In this document: piece by piece, positions 43,182-51,471 of the stretch | Layout: each line of letters begins with the position of its first letter | Numbering within the stretch: the stretch's first letter is position 1 | DNA from: Acidimicrobiia bacterium | GTDB lineage: Bacteria; Actinomycetota; Acidimicrobiia; Spongiisociales; Spongiisociaceae | Reading direction: 5' to 3' | Length of the DNA stretch: 52,498 nucleotides | Assembly (NCBI GenBank): GCA_011523635.1 | Contig: WTGI01000068.1 | Location: 1-52,498 of the forward strand | Program-made: the position numbers and the translations under genes | The notes under the pieces: generated by a model | Told to the model about the DNA's origin: nothing | The model's input: only the letters and a program-made list of their open reading frames with translations | Database searches by the model: none

Positions 43182-43829
43182 TCATCCGAGCGGCCACTGT
43201 TCTCGGTTGTAGGCCATGTCCCAGAAGCTGTACTCGTAGTTGGTGCTGATGATGAAATTGTCCAGCATCTGACTGCGCCGCTCGTCCGACAGCCCCTCGG
43301 AGTACTTGTCCACGAACTCCAGGTAGTGCGCCACCAACTCGTTGTGCTCCTCGCTGCTGTAGAACTCCCACCACTCCGCGGACGCGCCCCGCAGGGGGGC
43401 GCCACGGAGTTGGATCCCGATCTCGTCGTAGGTCCATGGACATGGCAGGAACGAGCCCAGGTACTCGACCGGATCCTTGGTCCACACCAGGTTGAGGATG
43501 TGTTGGGTGTATGCATGGCAGGTCGGCGCGACCCGGGCGCCGGGCTGGCCGCCTACCCGGCGCAGCATGTCCTCCTGGTGGTGCATCTCGTCGACCACCA
43601 TCGCGGTCCGGCTCAGGAAGAAGTCGCGGATCTCGTTGTTGTGGGCCTTGGCGGTGGCGATCGAGCGGCACTTCACCACGTTGTTGATGTAGTGGGTGTT
43701 CTGCTCGAAGTAGAACGCCAGCCGCTCGTCGGAGAGGGTTCCGGCCGCCAGGTCCTTCAGGAAGGGATGCTCGTAGATCCTCTCCCACATGTCCTTGGTC
43801 TGCTCGTACATGTAGCGGGTCCAACTCAT
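43182..43829 (-). CDS. TenA-like protein 1 (thiaminase II/aminopyrimidine hydrolase family, Asn44)
   Basis: This 215-residue all-helical protein is alignable with B. subtilis TenA (memory alignment). It keeps the catalytic Cys (Cys130 in FLPCPWTYDEIG, TenA Cys135), Glu199 in NYEYSFWDMAY (TenA Glu205), and Tyr47 and Tyr107. However, the position of TenA Asp44 is Asn44 (YFEQNTHYI versus LQDSYYL), the residue that binds the substrate amino group. This suggests an altered substrate or a non-thiaminase reaction in the same active site. AAGGAG precedes the ATG. TenA2 (first gene of the operon) shows the same change. It is the eighth gene of the operon. Confidence 0.85.
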   Translation of the reverse strand: MSWTRYMYEQTKDMWERIYEHPFLKDLAAGTLSDERLAFYFEQNTHYINNVVKCRSIATAKAHNNEIRDFFLSRTAMVVDEMHHQEDMLRRVGGQPGARVAPTCHAYTQHILNLVWTKDPVEYLGSFLPCPWTYDEIGIQLRGAPLRGASAEWWEFYSSEEHNELVAHYLEFVDKYSEGLSDERRSQMLDNFIISTNYEYSFWDMAYNREQWPLG

Positions 43830-43869
43830 GGATGCTCCTTCGTTGTTGTTCCGGGCATGGTTGCGAGGA

Positions 43870-44835
43870 TCACCCCCTACCGTTCTCGGACGGGATCCGG
43901 TACACGCGCTCGGCATTGCCTCCGAGGACGAGGTCGATCTCCTGGCGGCTGAGGCGGAACCCGAGTTGTTTCGCCCATTCCGGCAGCATCCGGATCACGT
44001 CCACCCATTCCTTCAGCGTCATCGAGACCTCGACGTTGGTCATGTCGCTGCCAAACAGCAGCCGGTCGATCCCGATCCGGTCCCTGATCCAGACGAAGGT
44101 CCGCACCAGGTCGTCGACGCTTGCCCAGTGCTGCCAGAGGCTGATCTCGAGGTGGACGTTGGTCTTGTAGATCGCCACGCTCATGGCTTCCTTCGCCCAG
44201 GTCTCGAAACGGGCTCCGTGGCCGAGTACGAACCTCACCTCCGGGAAGTCCGCCGCCGCCGAGTCCACGTACATGGGGTGGCCGTACTTGCTCTTGAGGC
44301 GCCCGCCGGAGTGGCCCTGGTGCAAGAGGACCGGGACGTCGTAGGTGCGGCACACCTCGTAGAGTGGATGGACGATCTCGTCATCGGGGTAGAAGCCGGT
44401 GGTGGGGTACAACTTGAGGCCCAGGAATCCCCAGTCGACGATCGCCTTCTCCAGGAACTTGGCGGCGCCGGGCCGGCGGGGGTCGACCCCGCAGAAGGAG
44501 TAGATGCGCCCGGGCCACATCCGGGTGAGCTCGTAGTAGCCCTCGTTCTTCTCCTCGAAGGGCACCACGCCCCTGTCTCCGGTGAGTAGTCCCCGGTCCA
44601 TCGGCATGGTCACCGATACGTCCACGCCCGCCTCGTCCATCCTGGCGATGGTGCGAGCGCCGTCGGGGTCCCAGCAGGTGTCCACCGAATCCCGGTAACG
44701 GGCCTCGGCGTCCTCGGGGTCCATGTCGAACCACCGGACCTGGTTCACCCAGGAACTGGGCATGGCCTTCTGGGACTCCGGGCTCCAGGAGGGTTCCCGG
44801 AAGACATGTATGTGAGCGTCGACGACCCGGCTCAT
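43870..44835 (-). CDS. Amidohydrolase family 2 protein (TIM-barrel, ACMSD-like)
   Basis: This 321-residue protein has DAHIHVF (His8, His10), KLYPTTGFYP, LLHQGHSGG, VLGHGARFE and the metal Asp in LLFGSDMTNVE. Members hydrolyse lactones or imides or decarboxylate carboxy-muconate-type acids. Its start overlaps the DppF-type ATPase stop (ATGA). It is the first enzyme after the importer genes in this operon, so it probably acts early on the imported compound. The TIM-barrel shares ancestry with the gene at 30339, but sequence similarity is limited by eye. Confidence 0.87.
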   Translation of the reverse strand: MSRVVDAHIHVFREPSWSPESQKAMPSSWVNQVRWFDMDPEDAEARYRDSVDTCWDPDGARTIARMDEAGVDVSVTMPMDRGLLTGDRGVVPFEEKNEGYYELTRMWPGRIYSFCGVDPRRPGAAKFLEKAIVDWGFLGLKLYPTTGFYPDDEIVHPLYEVCRTYDVPVLLHQGHSGGRLKSKYGHPMYVDSAAADFPEVRFVLGHGARFETWAKEAMSVAIYKTNVHLEISLWQHWASVDDLVRTFVWIRDRIGIDRLLFGSDMTNVEVSMTLKEWVDVIRMLPEWAKQLGFRLSRQEIDLVLGGNAERVYRIPSENGRG

Positions 44836-45662
44836 CGGGTTCCTCCCCGCTGCCTCCTCCGGCGATAGCCGTCCATGGACGGGATGGCGTCCAGCAGCCT
44901 CCTCGTGTAGCCGTCACGGGGATCCTCGAACACCTGCTCGGTGGGGCCCTCCTCCACGATCCGGCCGTCGAACATGACCATGACCCGCTTGCTGAGCTGC
45001 CGCACCACTCCCAGATCATGGCTGATGAGCACGTACGACATGTCCATCTCCTGCTGCAGGTCGATGAGCAGCTGCATCACCTGGCCGCGTACCGACACGT
45101 CGAGCGAGGAGGTGGGCTCGTCGAGGAAGACCAGCTTCGGGTGGGTGGCTATCGCCCGGCCGATTCCGACCCGCTGGCGCTGCCCTCCGCTGAGTTGACC
45201 GGGGTAGCGGTCGAGGTGGAAGCCCCGGAGACCCACCATGGTCATGATGTCGTTGGCCCTTTGCTCCTGGTCCCCGTCCGACATGTTCAGGTGGAGCTTC
45301 AAGGGTTCGGTAACGATGTCGCGCACCGTCATGCGGGGATTGAGTGACGAGTTGGGATCCTGGAAGACCATCTGCATGTTCCTGTACAGGCGGCGCACTT
45401 TGGCCCTCGGGGTCTGGTCCACCCGGATGCCATCGAAGTCGACCTCACCTGAGGTCGGGTCGACCAGCCGGAGGATGCTGCGGGCCGTGGTCGTCTTACC
45501 GGAGCCGCTCTCACCGACCAGACCGACACTCTCGCCTCTGCCGACCCGGAGGTCGATGTTGTCGACCGCGACGATGGTCTGGCGGCGGGGCCAGAAACCG
45601 CGGTGGAAGTGCTTCGTGAGGCCTCGTACGGTGAGAAGGCTGTCGCCGTCGCCGGATGTCAC
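44832..45662 (-). CDS. ABC transporter ATPase, DppF/OppF type
   Basis: This ~276-residue ATPase has Walker A GESGSGKTT (49-57), signature LSGGQRQRVGIGRAIA, Walker B LVFLDEPTSSLDV and ISHDLGVV. I use GTG 45662, which overlaps the stop of the DppD-type gene (GTGA). A longer frame upstream (to 45833) is a shadow of that gene. The usual C-terminal Cys-rich tail is short (ending AIPSMDGYRRRR). It completes an oligopeptide-type importer: binding protein, two permeases and two ATPases in one operon. Confidence 0.92.
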   Translation of the reverse strand: MTSGDGDSLLTVRGLTKHFHRGFWPRRQTIVAVDNIDLRVGRGESVGLVGESGSGKTTTARSILRLVDPTSGEVDFDGIRVDQTPRAKVRRLYRNMQMVFQDPNSSLNPRMTVRDIVTEPLKLHLNMSDGDQEQRANDIMTMVGLRGFHLDRYPGQLSGGQRQRVGIGRAIATHPKLVFLDEPTSSLDVSVRGQVMQLLIDLQQEMDMSYVLISHDLGVVRQLSKRVMVMFDGRIVEEGPTEQVFEDPRDGYTRRLLDAIPSMDGYRRRRQRGGTR

Positions 45663-46684
45663 TCCTGCCCTCCCTCCGCTTCGGCGCCCCTGGTGATGTG
45701 GAGGGGCCCCGGCATGGAGTGATAGCGCTCGGCGAAGTGGCACATCGAGACATGGCCCGGCTCCACTTCGACCACAGGGGGAACGGTCCGGCACACGTCC
45801 GCGACTGACGGGCAACGATCCTGGAAGAAGCATCCCTGCGGCAGGTTGCGGAGGTCGGGCGGGGCGCCGGGGATGCTGTAGAGGTCGCCGACCCCTCCCT
45901 CCACGCTCTCCGTGGACCGGAGGAGTTCACGGGTGTAGGGATTCGCCGGTTTCTCGAAGACCTGGCTGATGTCACCGAACTCCATGGTCCGACCCGCATA
46001 CATGACCGCCACGTTGTCGCAGAGTTCGCCGACGACACCCAGGTCGTGCGTGATCAGCAGCACCGTGAGGCCCATCGACTCGACCAGGTCCCGGAGCATG
46101 GAGATGATCTCGGCCTGGACGGTCACATCGAGCCCGGTGGTCGGCTCGTCCAGGATCAGGAGGGTGGGGGGATGGATCACGGCGAGCGCTACCATGACCC
46201 GCTGCGCCATACCGCCGCTCAGTTCGTGTGCATACTGGCGGATGGTGCGGCTCGGGTCGGTGATCTGGACCCGCTCCAGGATCCGGAGTGCCGCCTGCCT
46301 AGCCTCGTCCTTGGTGGCGTCCGTGTGGGTCCGTAGGGCCCGACCGAGTTGCTCCCCGACCGTGAACACCGGGTTCAGGGCGGCCTTGGGATCCTGGAAT
46401 GCGATACCCACCCCGTCACCGCGGAAGAGTTGCATCCGCTCCTCCGACCAGGAGAGAACATCCTCACCCCGGAAGAGCACCCGGCCGGATACGTAACGGA
46501 AGTTCTCGGGCATGAGTCTGGGGATGTTGAGGGCGGTCATGGTCTTGCCCGAGCCGGTTTCTCCCACCAGACCGGTCACCTTGCCTTCCTCGATGGCCAC
46601 GTTGACGCTGTTGATAGCCCGGACATCACCACCGATGGTGTCGAAGTAACCCTCGAGGTTCTGGATCTCCACCAGGACGGCCAT
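45659..46684 (-). CDS. ABC transporter ATPase, DppD/OppD type
   Basis: This 341-residue ATPase has Walker A GETGSGKT (41-48), signature LSGGMAQRVMVALAV, Walker [14 protein letters not shown] and ITHDLGVV. The C-terminal extension contains LPQGCFFQDRCPSVADVC, the Cys-rich oligopeptide-family tail. It follows the DppC-type permease by 16 bases and overlaps the DppF gene. With its partner it drives the operon's importer. Confidence 0.93.
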   Translation of the reverse strand: MAVLVEIQNLEGYFDTIGGDVRAINSVNVAIEEGKVTGLVGETGSGKTMTALNIPRLMPENFRYVSGRVLFRGEDVLSWSEERMQLFRGDGVGIAFQDPKAALNPVFTVGEQLGRALRTHTDATKDEARQAALRILERVQITDPSRTIRQYAHELSGGMAQRVMVALAVIHPPTLLILDEPTTGLDVTVQAEIISMLRDLVESMGLTVLLITHDLGVVGELCDNVAVMYAGRTMEFGDISQVFEKPANPYTRELLRSTESVEGGVGDLYSIPGAPPDLRNLPQGCFFQDRCPSVADVCRTVPPVVEVEPGHVSMCHFAERYHSMPGPLHITRGAEAEGGQE

Positions 46685-46700
46685 CAGGACTTTGTGGCTC

Positions 46701-47606
46701 TCACTTGCGGGACCTCGGGTCCATCACGTCGCGGACACCGTCGCCGAGCAGGTAGAACCCGGTCGTGAGGGTGAGGACGAACAATCCGGGGAAAACCGAG
46801 ACCCACCACTCGCCGGTGATGATCTCCGTTTGGCCGCGGGCGATCATGGATCCCCACTCGGCGGTGCCCGGTTCGATGCCGATACCCAGGAATCCCAGGG
46901 CGGCGGTAACCAGCACCACCCACGCCGCATTGACCGAGGCGTACGCCAATACGGGCGAGAGGCTGTTGGGCAACAGGTGGCGGAAGGCCACCCGTGTAGC
47001 CGATCCACCCACCATGCGGGCCGCCTCGGCGAACTCCCACGTGCGTTTGGTGAGGATCTCGGCCCGCACCAAGCGGGCGTAGTAGGGCATGCCGATGAAG
47101 GCCATCACCACCACGACGTTGAGTTCACCGGGCCCGATGGCGACTACCACCATCATCGCCAGCAGCAACGTCGGGATCGATTGAAGGATCTCGAGGAGGC
47201 GCAGGAGGATGAGGTCCACTATCCCGGCGTAGTAGCCGGCGATCGTACCGAGAGCCACCCCGGCCACCAGGGCCGACACCACCGCCGACGCGGTGATCCG
47301 CAGGTCGAGGGCAGTGGCCGCGATCGTCTTGGAGAAAACGTCCGAACCCACCTTGTCGGTGCCGAACCAATGCTCGGCGCTGACACCGCTCAACGGATCC
47401 CCCACCAGTACCGCACTCGGGTCGTGGGTGGTGATGAACCTGGCGAATAGCGCGATCAGGATGAAGATTCCCACCAGGATGGTTCCGGCCGTCAGGCTCT
47501 TGCTCTGGCCGAACACGTACCTGATCTTCCCCCACCTGCTGCGTCCCGGCGCGATGACGTCGAGCGAACCGCCTTCCGGAGCATGGTCGGCTGTCATATC
47601 GATCAC
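46701..47606 (-). CDS. Dipeptide/oligopeptide-type ABC transporter permease, DppC type
   Basis: This 301-residue permease has an N-terminal cytoplasmic stretch, five or six membrane segments, a GTDKVGSDVFSKTIAATALDL-like family region, the EAA loop EFAEAARMVGGSATRVAFRHLLPN and the tail LGFLGIGIEPGTAEWGSMI. GTG 47606 has GAGGAGG close upstream; ATG 47597 is a poorer choice. It lies 10 bases after the DppB-type gene. The C-terminal segment closely resembles the truncated permease at the start of the window, so the two importers are related. Confidence 0.92.
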   Translation of the reverse strand: MIDMTADHAPEGGSLDVIAPGRSRWGKIRYVFGQSKSLTAGTILVGIFILIALFARFITTHDPSAVLVGDPLSGVSAEHWFGTDKVGSDVFSKTIAATALDLRITASAVVSALVAGVALGTIAGYYAGIVDLILLRLLEILQSIPTLLLAMMVVVAIGPGELNVVVVMAFIGMPYYARLVRAEILTKRTWEFAEAARMVGGSATRVAFRHLLPNSLSPVLAYASVNAAWVVLVTAALGFLGIGIEPGTAEWGSMIARGQTEIITGEWWVSVFPGLFVLTLTTGFYLLGDGVRDVMDPRSRK

Positions 47607-47616
47607 GACTTCCTCC

Positions 47617-48633
47617 TCATCTCGTCCTCGGGTCGATCAGCATGTAGACGATGTCCACCAGGAAGAACGCCACGATGTAGGTGACCGATGCCACCACGAC
47701 GAAGCCCTGGAGGGCGGTGAAATCCGACTTGAGGATGGCATCGAGCCCATACTTGCCCATCCCGGGCCAGTTGAAGACCGCTTCCACCAGCACGGCGCCG
47801 GTGAAGACGAAACCCACGATCGTTCCGATCATGGTGACGATCGGAAGCAGGGCGTTCTTCAGGGCGTAACGGAAGTAGATGACCTGCTTGCGGATGCCCA
47901 ACGCCTTGGGCGTACGGATGTACTCGGAGCGCATCACCTCGACCATCGAGGCGCGAGCCACCCTCGTTATGGGGGCCACGATGACCACGCCGAGCGTCAA
48001 CCCGGGGAGTATGAGATGGCGAACCGACTCCCACCAGAGCGTCAAGTCCCCCCGAATGAGGCTGTCGAGCGTATACAGCCCGGTGATCTTCTCGGGCGCT
48101 TCCGCACCGAGGGGCAGCCGGCCTACCGGCCCGGGCAGCCAGCCGAGGATGACGAAGAAGACCAGGATGAGCACCAGACCGAGCCAGAACGACGGAAGCG
48201 CCATCCCGATAAGGGTGATGCCGCGCACCGAGAAGTCCAAGGGACCGTCGCGCCTCGCCCCTGCCAGCACGCCCAAGGGGACGCCTATCACGATGGCAAA
48301 GGTGAGGGACACCAGGGCAAGCTCCACGGTCGCGGGGAGCCGGTCCCACAGGTCGCTCGTGACGGGCCGGCCGGTGATGGTCGATTCACCCAGGTCGCCT
48401 TGGGCCAGGTCGGCCAGGAAGACTCCGTACTGCTCAGGGATCGACTTGTCCAAGCCCAACTCGACTCTGATCTTGTGGCGGAGTTCTTCGTCGGCCTGCG
48501 GGGGAATGTACAGCGCGACCGGGTCAGGCGCGAACACCCTTGCCACCAGGAAGGTGAGCGTCACGACGCCGAAGACTACCGGCGCTACCAGCAGGAGCCG
48601 GGTGAACAGTTGGCGGGACAGCCCGGAGTCCAT
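47617..48633 (-). CDS. Dipeptide/oligopeptide-type ABC transporter permease, DppB type
   Basis: This 338-residue inner-membrane permease starts RQLFTRLLLVAPVVFGVVTLTFLVARVF (the typical first helix). It has the long periplasmic loop with LGLDKSIPEQYGVFLADLAQGDLGES, several further helices, an EAA-type loop (EYIRTPKALGIRKQVIYFRYALKN) and ends YMLIDPRTR. It is preceded by a 10-bp hairpin in the 104-base space after the binding-protein gene. Confidence 0.92.
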   Translation of the reverse strand: MDSGLSRQLFTRLLLVAPVVFGVVTLTFLVARVFAPDPVALYIPPQADEELRHKIRVELGLDKSIPEQYGVFLADLAQGDLGESTITGRPVTSDLWDRLPATVELALVSLTFAIVIGVPLGVLAGARRDGPLDFSVRGITLIGMALPSFWLGLVLILVFFVILGWLPGPVGRLPLGAEAPEKITGLYTLDSLIRGDLTLWWESVRHLILPGLTLGVVIVAPITRVARASMVEVMRSEYIRTPKALGIRKQVIYFRYALKNALLPIVTMIGTIVGFVFTGAVLVEAVFNWPGMGKYGLDAILKSDFTALQGFVVVASVTYIVAFFLVDIVYMLIDPRTR

Positions 48634-48681
48634 CCCCGACCAGTCCTACAACGGGTCGCCCGGCCAGAGCCTGAGGGTTGC

Positions 48682-48714
48682 GACCGCGGCGTGATGGGTC
48701 AACGCGCCGCGGTC
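48682..48714 (-). terminator. Strong hairpin between binding-protein and permease genes
   Basis: GACCGCGGCG (48682-48691) pairs perfectly over 10 bp with CGCCGCGGTC (48705-48714), with a 13-base loop. It lies 24-56 bases downstream of the binding-protein stop on the minus strand. No T-run follows, so it probably protects the 3' end of the binding-protein mRNA or causes partial termination. The BMP importer has the same arrangement (33891-33920). Confidence 0.6.
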
Positions 48715-48737
48715 ACATGACCGGAGAGCCGCTCGGA

Positions 48738-50597
48738 TCACCCGGACGGCCTCAACAGGTACTGGCGCAGATGCGGGTCGGCAGTGAACGCCACACCGGT
48801 GACCGCCGGATGCACTGCGCCGGGGAATCCGCGCACGGCAAGCATGATCATCGGGAGGTCGCGTGCCGCGATCCTCTGGGCCTCACGGTACGCCTCGGCC
48901 CGCGCTTCGAGGTCCGGGTTGAACCGGTTCTCGAAGTGCAACTTGTCGATCTCGATATTCGAGTAGTGGGTTGCGTTAGAGAATCCGCCCACACCGACCG
49001 GCCCCGGGAACCCACGGGTTACCAGCCAAAGACCGACATTCGGATCGGCGTCGTCCAGCCAGATCAGCCCGCTGCGCATCTGGATGCCGGCCATCAACGT
49101 GTCGTCGTCGTACCGGGCCGTTGTCTGCTCCTGGTATTCGGTCGTCGGTAGTGGCCGGAGAGCGACGTCGATCCCCACCTGCGAGAGGCTGGCCTGGAGG
49201 AACAGAGCGATGTCCTCCCACTCCTGCCGCTCTTGGGTGTAGAACAGCTCGGTGGAGAACCCGTCCGGGTAACCGGCCTCCGCCAGCAACTGGCGGGCCC
49301 TGTCAAGGTCGGTGTCGTAGTCCCACGCCGGAATGTACGAGGGCGATGCCGGATTGACGATCGAATAGGAGCGGGTCGCGTTGGTGAATGCGTTCTCCAC
49401 GATCGTGTCGTAGGGCACCGCGTGCGCGATCGCCTGGCGCACTGCCAGGTTGTCGAACGGCGGCGTGGTCAGCGGGAGGTCGAGGCGCCAGATGTCGGGG
49501 ATCTCGGCGTTGACGATGGTGAATCCGGCCTCACCGAGGGCATTGAGTTCTCTGGTACCCAGAGCGAAGGCCACGTCCACCTCCCCCCCGAGCATGAGTG
49601 CCGTGATGTCCGCCGGGCTGCTGAGCGTCCGGTAGATCACCCGGTCGAAGCCGTTGTAGGCCTCGCCGAGCTGGTTCTGGTCCCCTTCGGTCCAATGGCC
49701 TGGGACACGGCGCAGGATCATCTCGGTGCCGGGTGTCGCCGACTCGATCACGTACGGGCCCGACCCCTCTGGGTTCTCCTTGATCCACTCGTGACCCCAA
49801 GGATCCTCGTCCGTGGCGCGGGCCTGTAACTCGACCGAGTCCACGATCCCGAAGATCGGGAACCTCATGCTCGGCAACGAAGCCTTGAGAAGGAACGGGG
49901 TCCCGTCGGCCAACTCGTAGTCGAAACGGATGGTGTAGTCATCTATGACCGTGACCTGGCGAGACGGCTCGAAGATACCAGCCAGGTTGGAGTTGAACGT
50001 TCCGAAGCCCGGGACCTCGATCGCTCGCACGAAGGAGTACCGGATGTCGTGAGCAGTCAGGGGGTTACCGGTCTTGTTGAACGTTACGCCTTGGCGGATC
50101 GTGAACGTCACCGATCCTCCGTCGATCTCCCAGCTCTCGGCTAGGCCCGGCGCTACGCCGAGGCCGTCCCATACGAAGGTGCCGTCCTCGCGCTCGGTGA
50201 GCGAGTAGGTGAGGAGCCGGTCGTAAAGGCCGACGCCGGCCTCGCGGTTGAAGTTGAGGAGGCTGTCGGGTGGATCAAGACTGTTGGGGTACCCGGTCCA
50301 GGCGATCACCACCGTCTCGGCGTCCTGCACGCGGTCCGGAGCCCGCATCACATCACCCTCGTCGATCTGAGGCGGCTGGGTGGTAGGTGGCGTGGTGGTC
50401 GTCGCCTCTGCCGTCGTCGAGGCTTCTGTGTCAGCGGTCGTAGCCGCCGCGGTGGTGGTGGGTGCGGCTGTGGTGGTGGGTGCGGCTGTGGTGGCGGGTG
50501 CGGCTGTGGTCGCCGGCTCGTCGTCACCGCATGCTGCAGCCACGATTGCAAGAACCGCCATCAGTATGAATGGGTAGTAGAACCGCTTCCGAGTCAT
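48738..50597 (-). CDS. ABC transporter substrate-binding lipoprotein, family 5 (oligopeptide/dipeptide/nickel type)
   Basis: This 619-residue exported lipoprotein has a basic start (MTRKRF), a hydrophobic core and lipobox VAAAC with lipidated Cys23. A low-complexity Thr/Ala/Pro linker (~29-78) follows, which the DNA encodes partly as three 18-base repeats. The mature domain has the family 5 layout (VVIAWTGYPNSLDPPDS...GLGVAPGLAESWEIDGG, FTIRQGVTF, DIRYSFVRAIE). Such proteins bind peptides, opines, nickel complexes or other small solutes. Here the operon's hydrolases make an N-containing small molecule likely. GGGAGG lies 5 bases before the ATG. Confidence 0.92.
   Translation of the reverse strand: MTRKRFYYPFILMAVLAIVAAACGDDEPATTAAPATTAAPTTTAAPTTTAAATTADTEASTTAEATTTTPPTTQPPQIDEGDVMRAPDRVQDAETVVIAWTGYPNSLDPPDSLLNFNREAGVGLYDRLLTYSLTEREDGTFVWDGLGVAPGLAESWEIDGGSVTFTIRQGVTFNKTGNPLTAHDIRYSFVRAIEVPGFGTFNSNLAGIFEPSRQVTVIDDYTIRFDYELADGTPFLLKASLPSMRFPIFGIVDSVELQARATDEDPWGHEWIKENPEGSGPYVIESATPGTEMILRRVPGHWTEGDQNQLGEAYNGFDRVIYRTLSSPADITALMLGGEVDVAFALGTRELNALGEAGFTIVNAEIPDIWRLDLPLTTPPFDNLAVRQAIAHAVPYDTIVENAFTNATRSYSIVNPASPSYIPAWDYDTDLDRARQLLAEAGYPDGFSTELFYTQERQEWEDIALFLQASLSQVGIDVALRPLPTTEYQEQTTARYDDDTLMAGIQMRSGLIWLDDADPNVGLWLVTRGFPGPVGVGGFSNATHYSNIEIDKLHFENRFNPDLEARAEAYREAQRIAARDLPMIMLAVRGFPGAVHPAVTGVAFTADPHLRQYLLRPSG
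50455..50508. repeat. Three tandem 18-bp repeats in the binding-protein linker
   Basis: The unit GTGGTGGGTGCGGCTGTG occurs three times (50455-50472, 50473-50490, 50491-50508, the last with one T to C change). On the coding strand it encodes Thr/Ala/Pro repeats of the surface linker. Such repeats can vary in copy number between strains. Confidence 0.75.
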
Positions 50598-50682
50598 TGT
50601 GCCTCCCTTTAGGGGCGGATTCGACGCTCAGCCCTCAGCCGTTCGAACCAGGGGCCCGAAACCTTCCGTGTCGTTGGATCAT

Positions 50683-50729
50683 ACCCATCGGCGCTCAGGC
50701 GCGTCACCCGAAAGCGCGACTAGATGGGT
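50683..50729 (-). terminator. Hairpin immediately after the TenA2 stop, before the binding-protein gene
   Basis: ACCCATC (50683-50689) pairs with GATGGGT (50723-50729), and inner GCGC blocks can pair, giving a branched stem-loop that starts at the base after the TenA2 stop. It could attenuate transcription between the first gene and the transporter genes or protect mRNA ends. No thiamin-pyrophosphate riboswitch consensus is visible in the leader. Confidence 0.4.
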
Positions 50730-51392
50730 CTAGACCGGCCAACTCCGCATGTGATAGGCGTCGTCCCAGAACATCCACTCGTAGCGCATTCCGAGGCGCC
50801 ACTTCTCGAGGAGCCCATCGAGGTCATCCTGCTCGAGGCCGACGGTCAGCCGATCGACGGCGGCGCGGAAGTCGTCCATCAGGTCGTGGTGGATCTTGCT
50901 GCCGTAGTACTCCATCCAGGACTCACGGCGCTCCTCGCCGATGTTCCCCGATACCTGCTCGCCGATGAGGTCGTATGTCCAGGGGCAGGCTACGAAACTG
51001 GCCAGCCAGTCGATCGTGCGCCCGTCGAGGGCGTTGTACCACATGTGGTACGTGTACCCCCTGCAGGCCGGCGCCATGGGTGGCAGGTTGTCCGGGTCGC
51101 CTCCGAAGCTCTTCAGCAGGTCGCCCTGCCGCTCGTCGCTCGGTTCGAGGTTCCAGTCGCGGGTGAGCAGGTCGAAAGTCTCCTTGTCGGGCGCCTTGGC
51201 CGCTGCAACCAGCCGGCACCGGTAGACGGCGTCGACGTATTGGAGGTTCTGTTCGAAGTAGAAGCGGAGCACCTCGTCCGGGAGAGTTCCCGCTTCGAGT
51301 TCGACGAGGAAGGGATGGCTCAAGATCGCGTCCCAAACGTCGCCGGTGTTATCCCAGAACCACTGTGCCCGGCTTGATGTTTGATCGCCCAT
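50730..51392 (-). CDS. TenA-like protein 2 (thiaminase II family, Asn49)
   Basis: This 220-residue helical protein is of the TenA/heme-oxygenase-like fold and the first gene of the minus operon. As in TenA1, the catalytic Cys is kept (Cys136 in FVACPWTYDLIG), the Glu is kept (Glu205 in RYEWMFWDDAY), and conserved Tyr residues are present (Tyr52 and Tyr113). The substrate-amino-binding Asp is Asn49 (YFEQNLQYV). By eye it shares only about a third of its residues with TenA1, so the pair is old, not a recent duplication. GGAG precedes the ATG. It may act as a second, differently specific hydrolase or form a heteromer with TenA1. Confidence 0.83.
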   Translation of the reverse strand: MGDQTSSRAQWFWDNTGDVWDAILSHPFLVELEAGTLPDEVLRFYFEQNLQYVDAVYRCRLVAAAKAPDKETFDLLTRDWNLEPSDERQGDLLKSFGGDPDNLPPMAPACRGYTYHMWYNALDGRTIDWLASFVACPWTYDLIGEQVSGNIGEERRESWMEYYGSKIHHDLMDDFRAAVDRLTVGLEQDDLDGLLEKWRLGMRYEWMFWDDAYHMRSWPV

Positions 51393-51471
51393 GGGCCTCT
51401 CCTCTCTTGTTCCCGGCGCGAATCGTAGCTGTTAGGTTGCCGCCTTGAGAGTCGGGACGGGAGGGTTTCGG

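Noticed and set aside
50598..50729. A thiamin-pyrophosphate riboswitch in the leader of the TenA/ABC operon
   Set aside because: The conserved CTGAGA and GGATAATGCCAGCG-like blocks are missing; a plain stem-loop is all that can be supported. The region upstream of tenA2 (51393-51471) is also too short for it.
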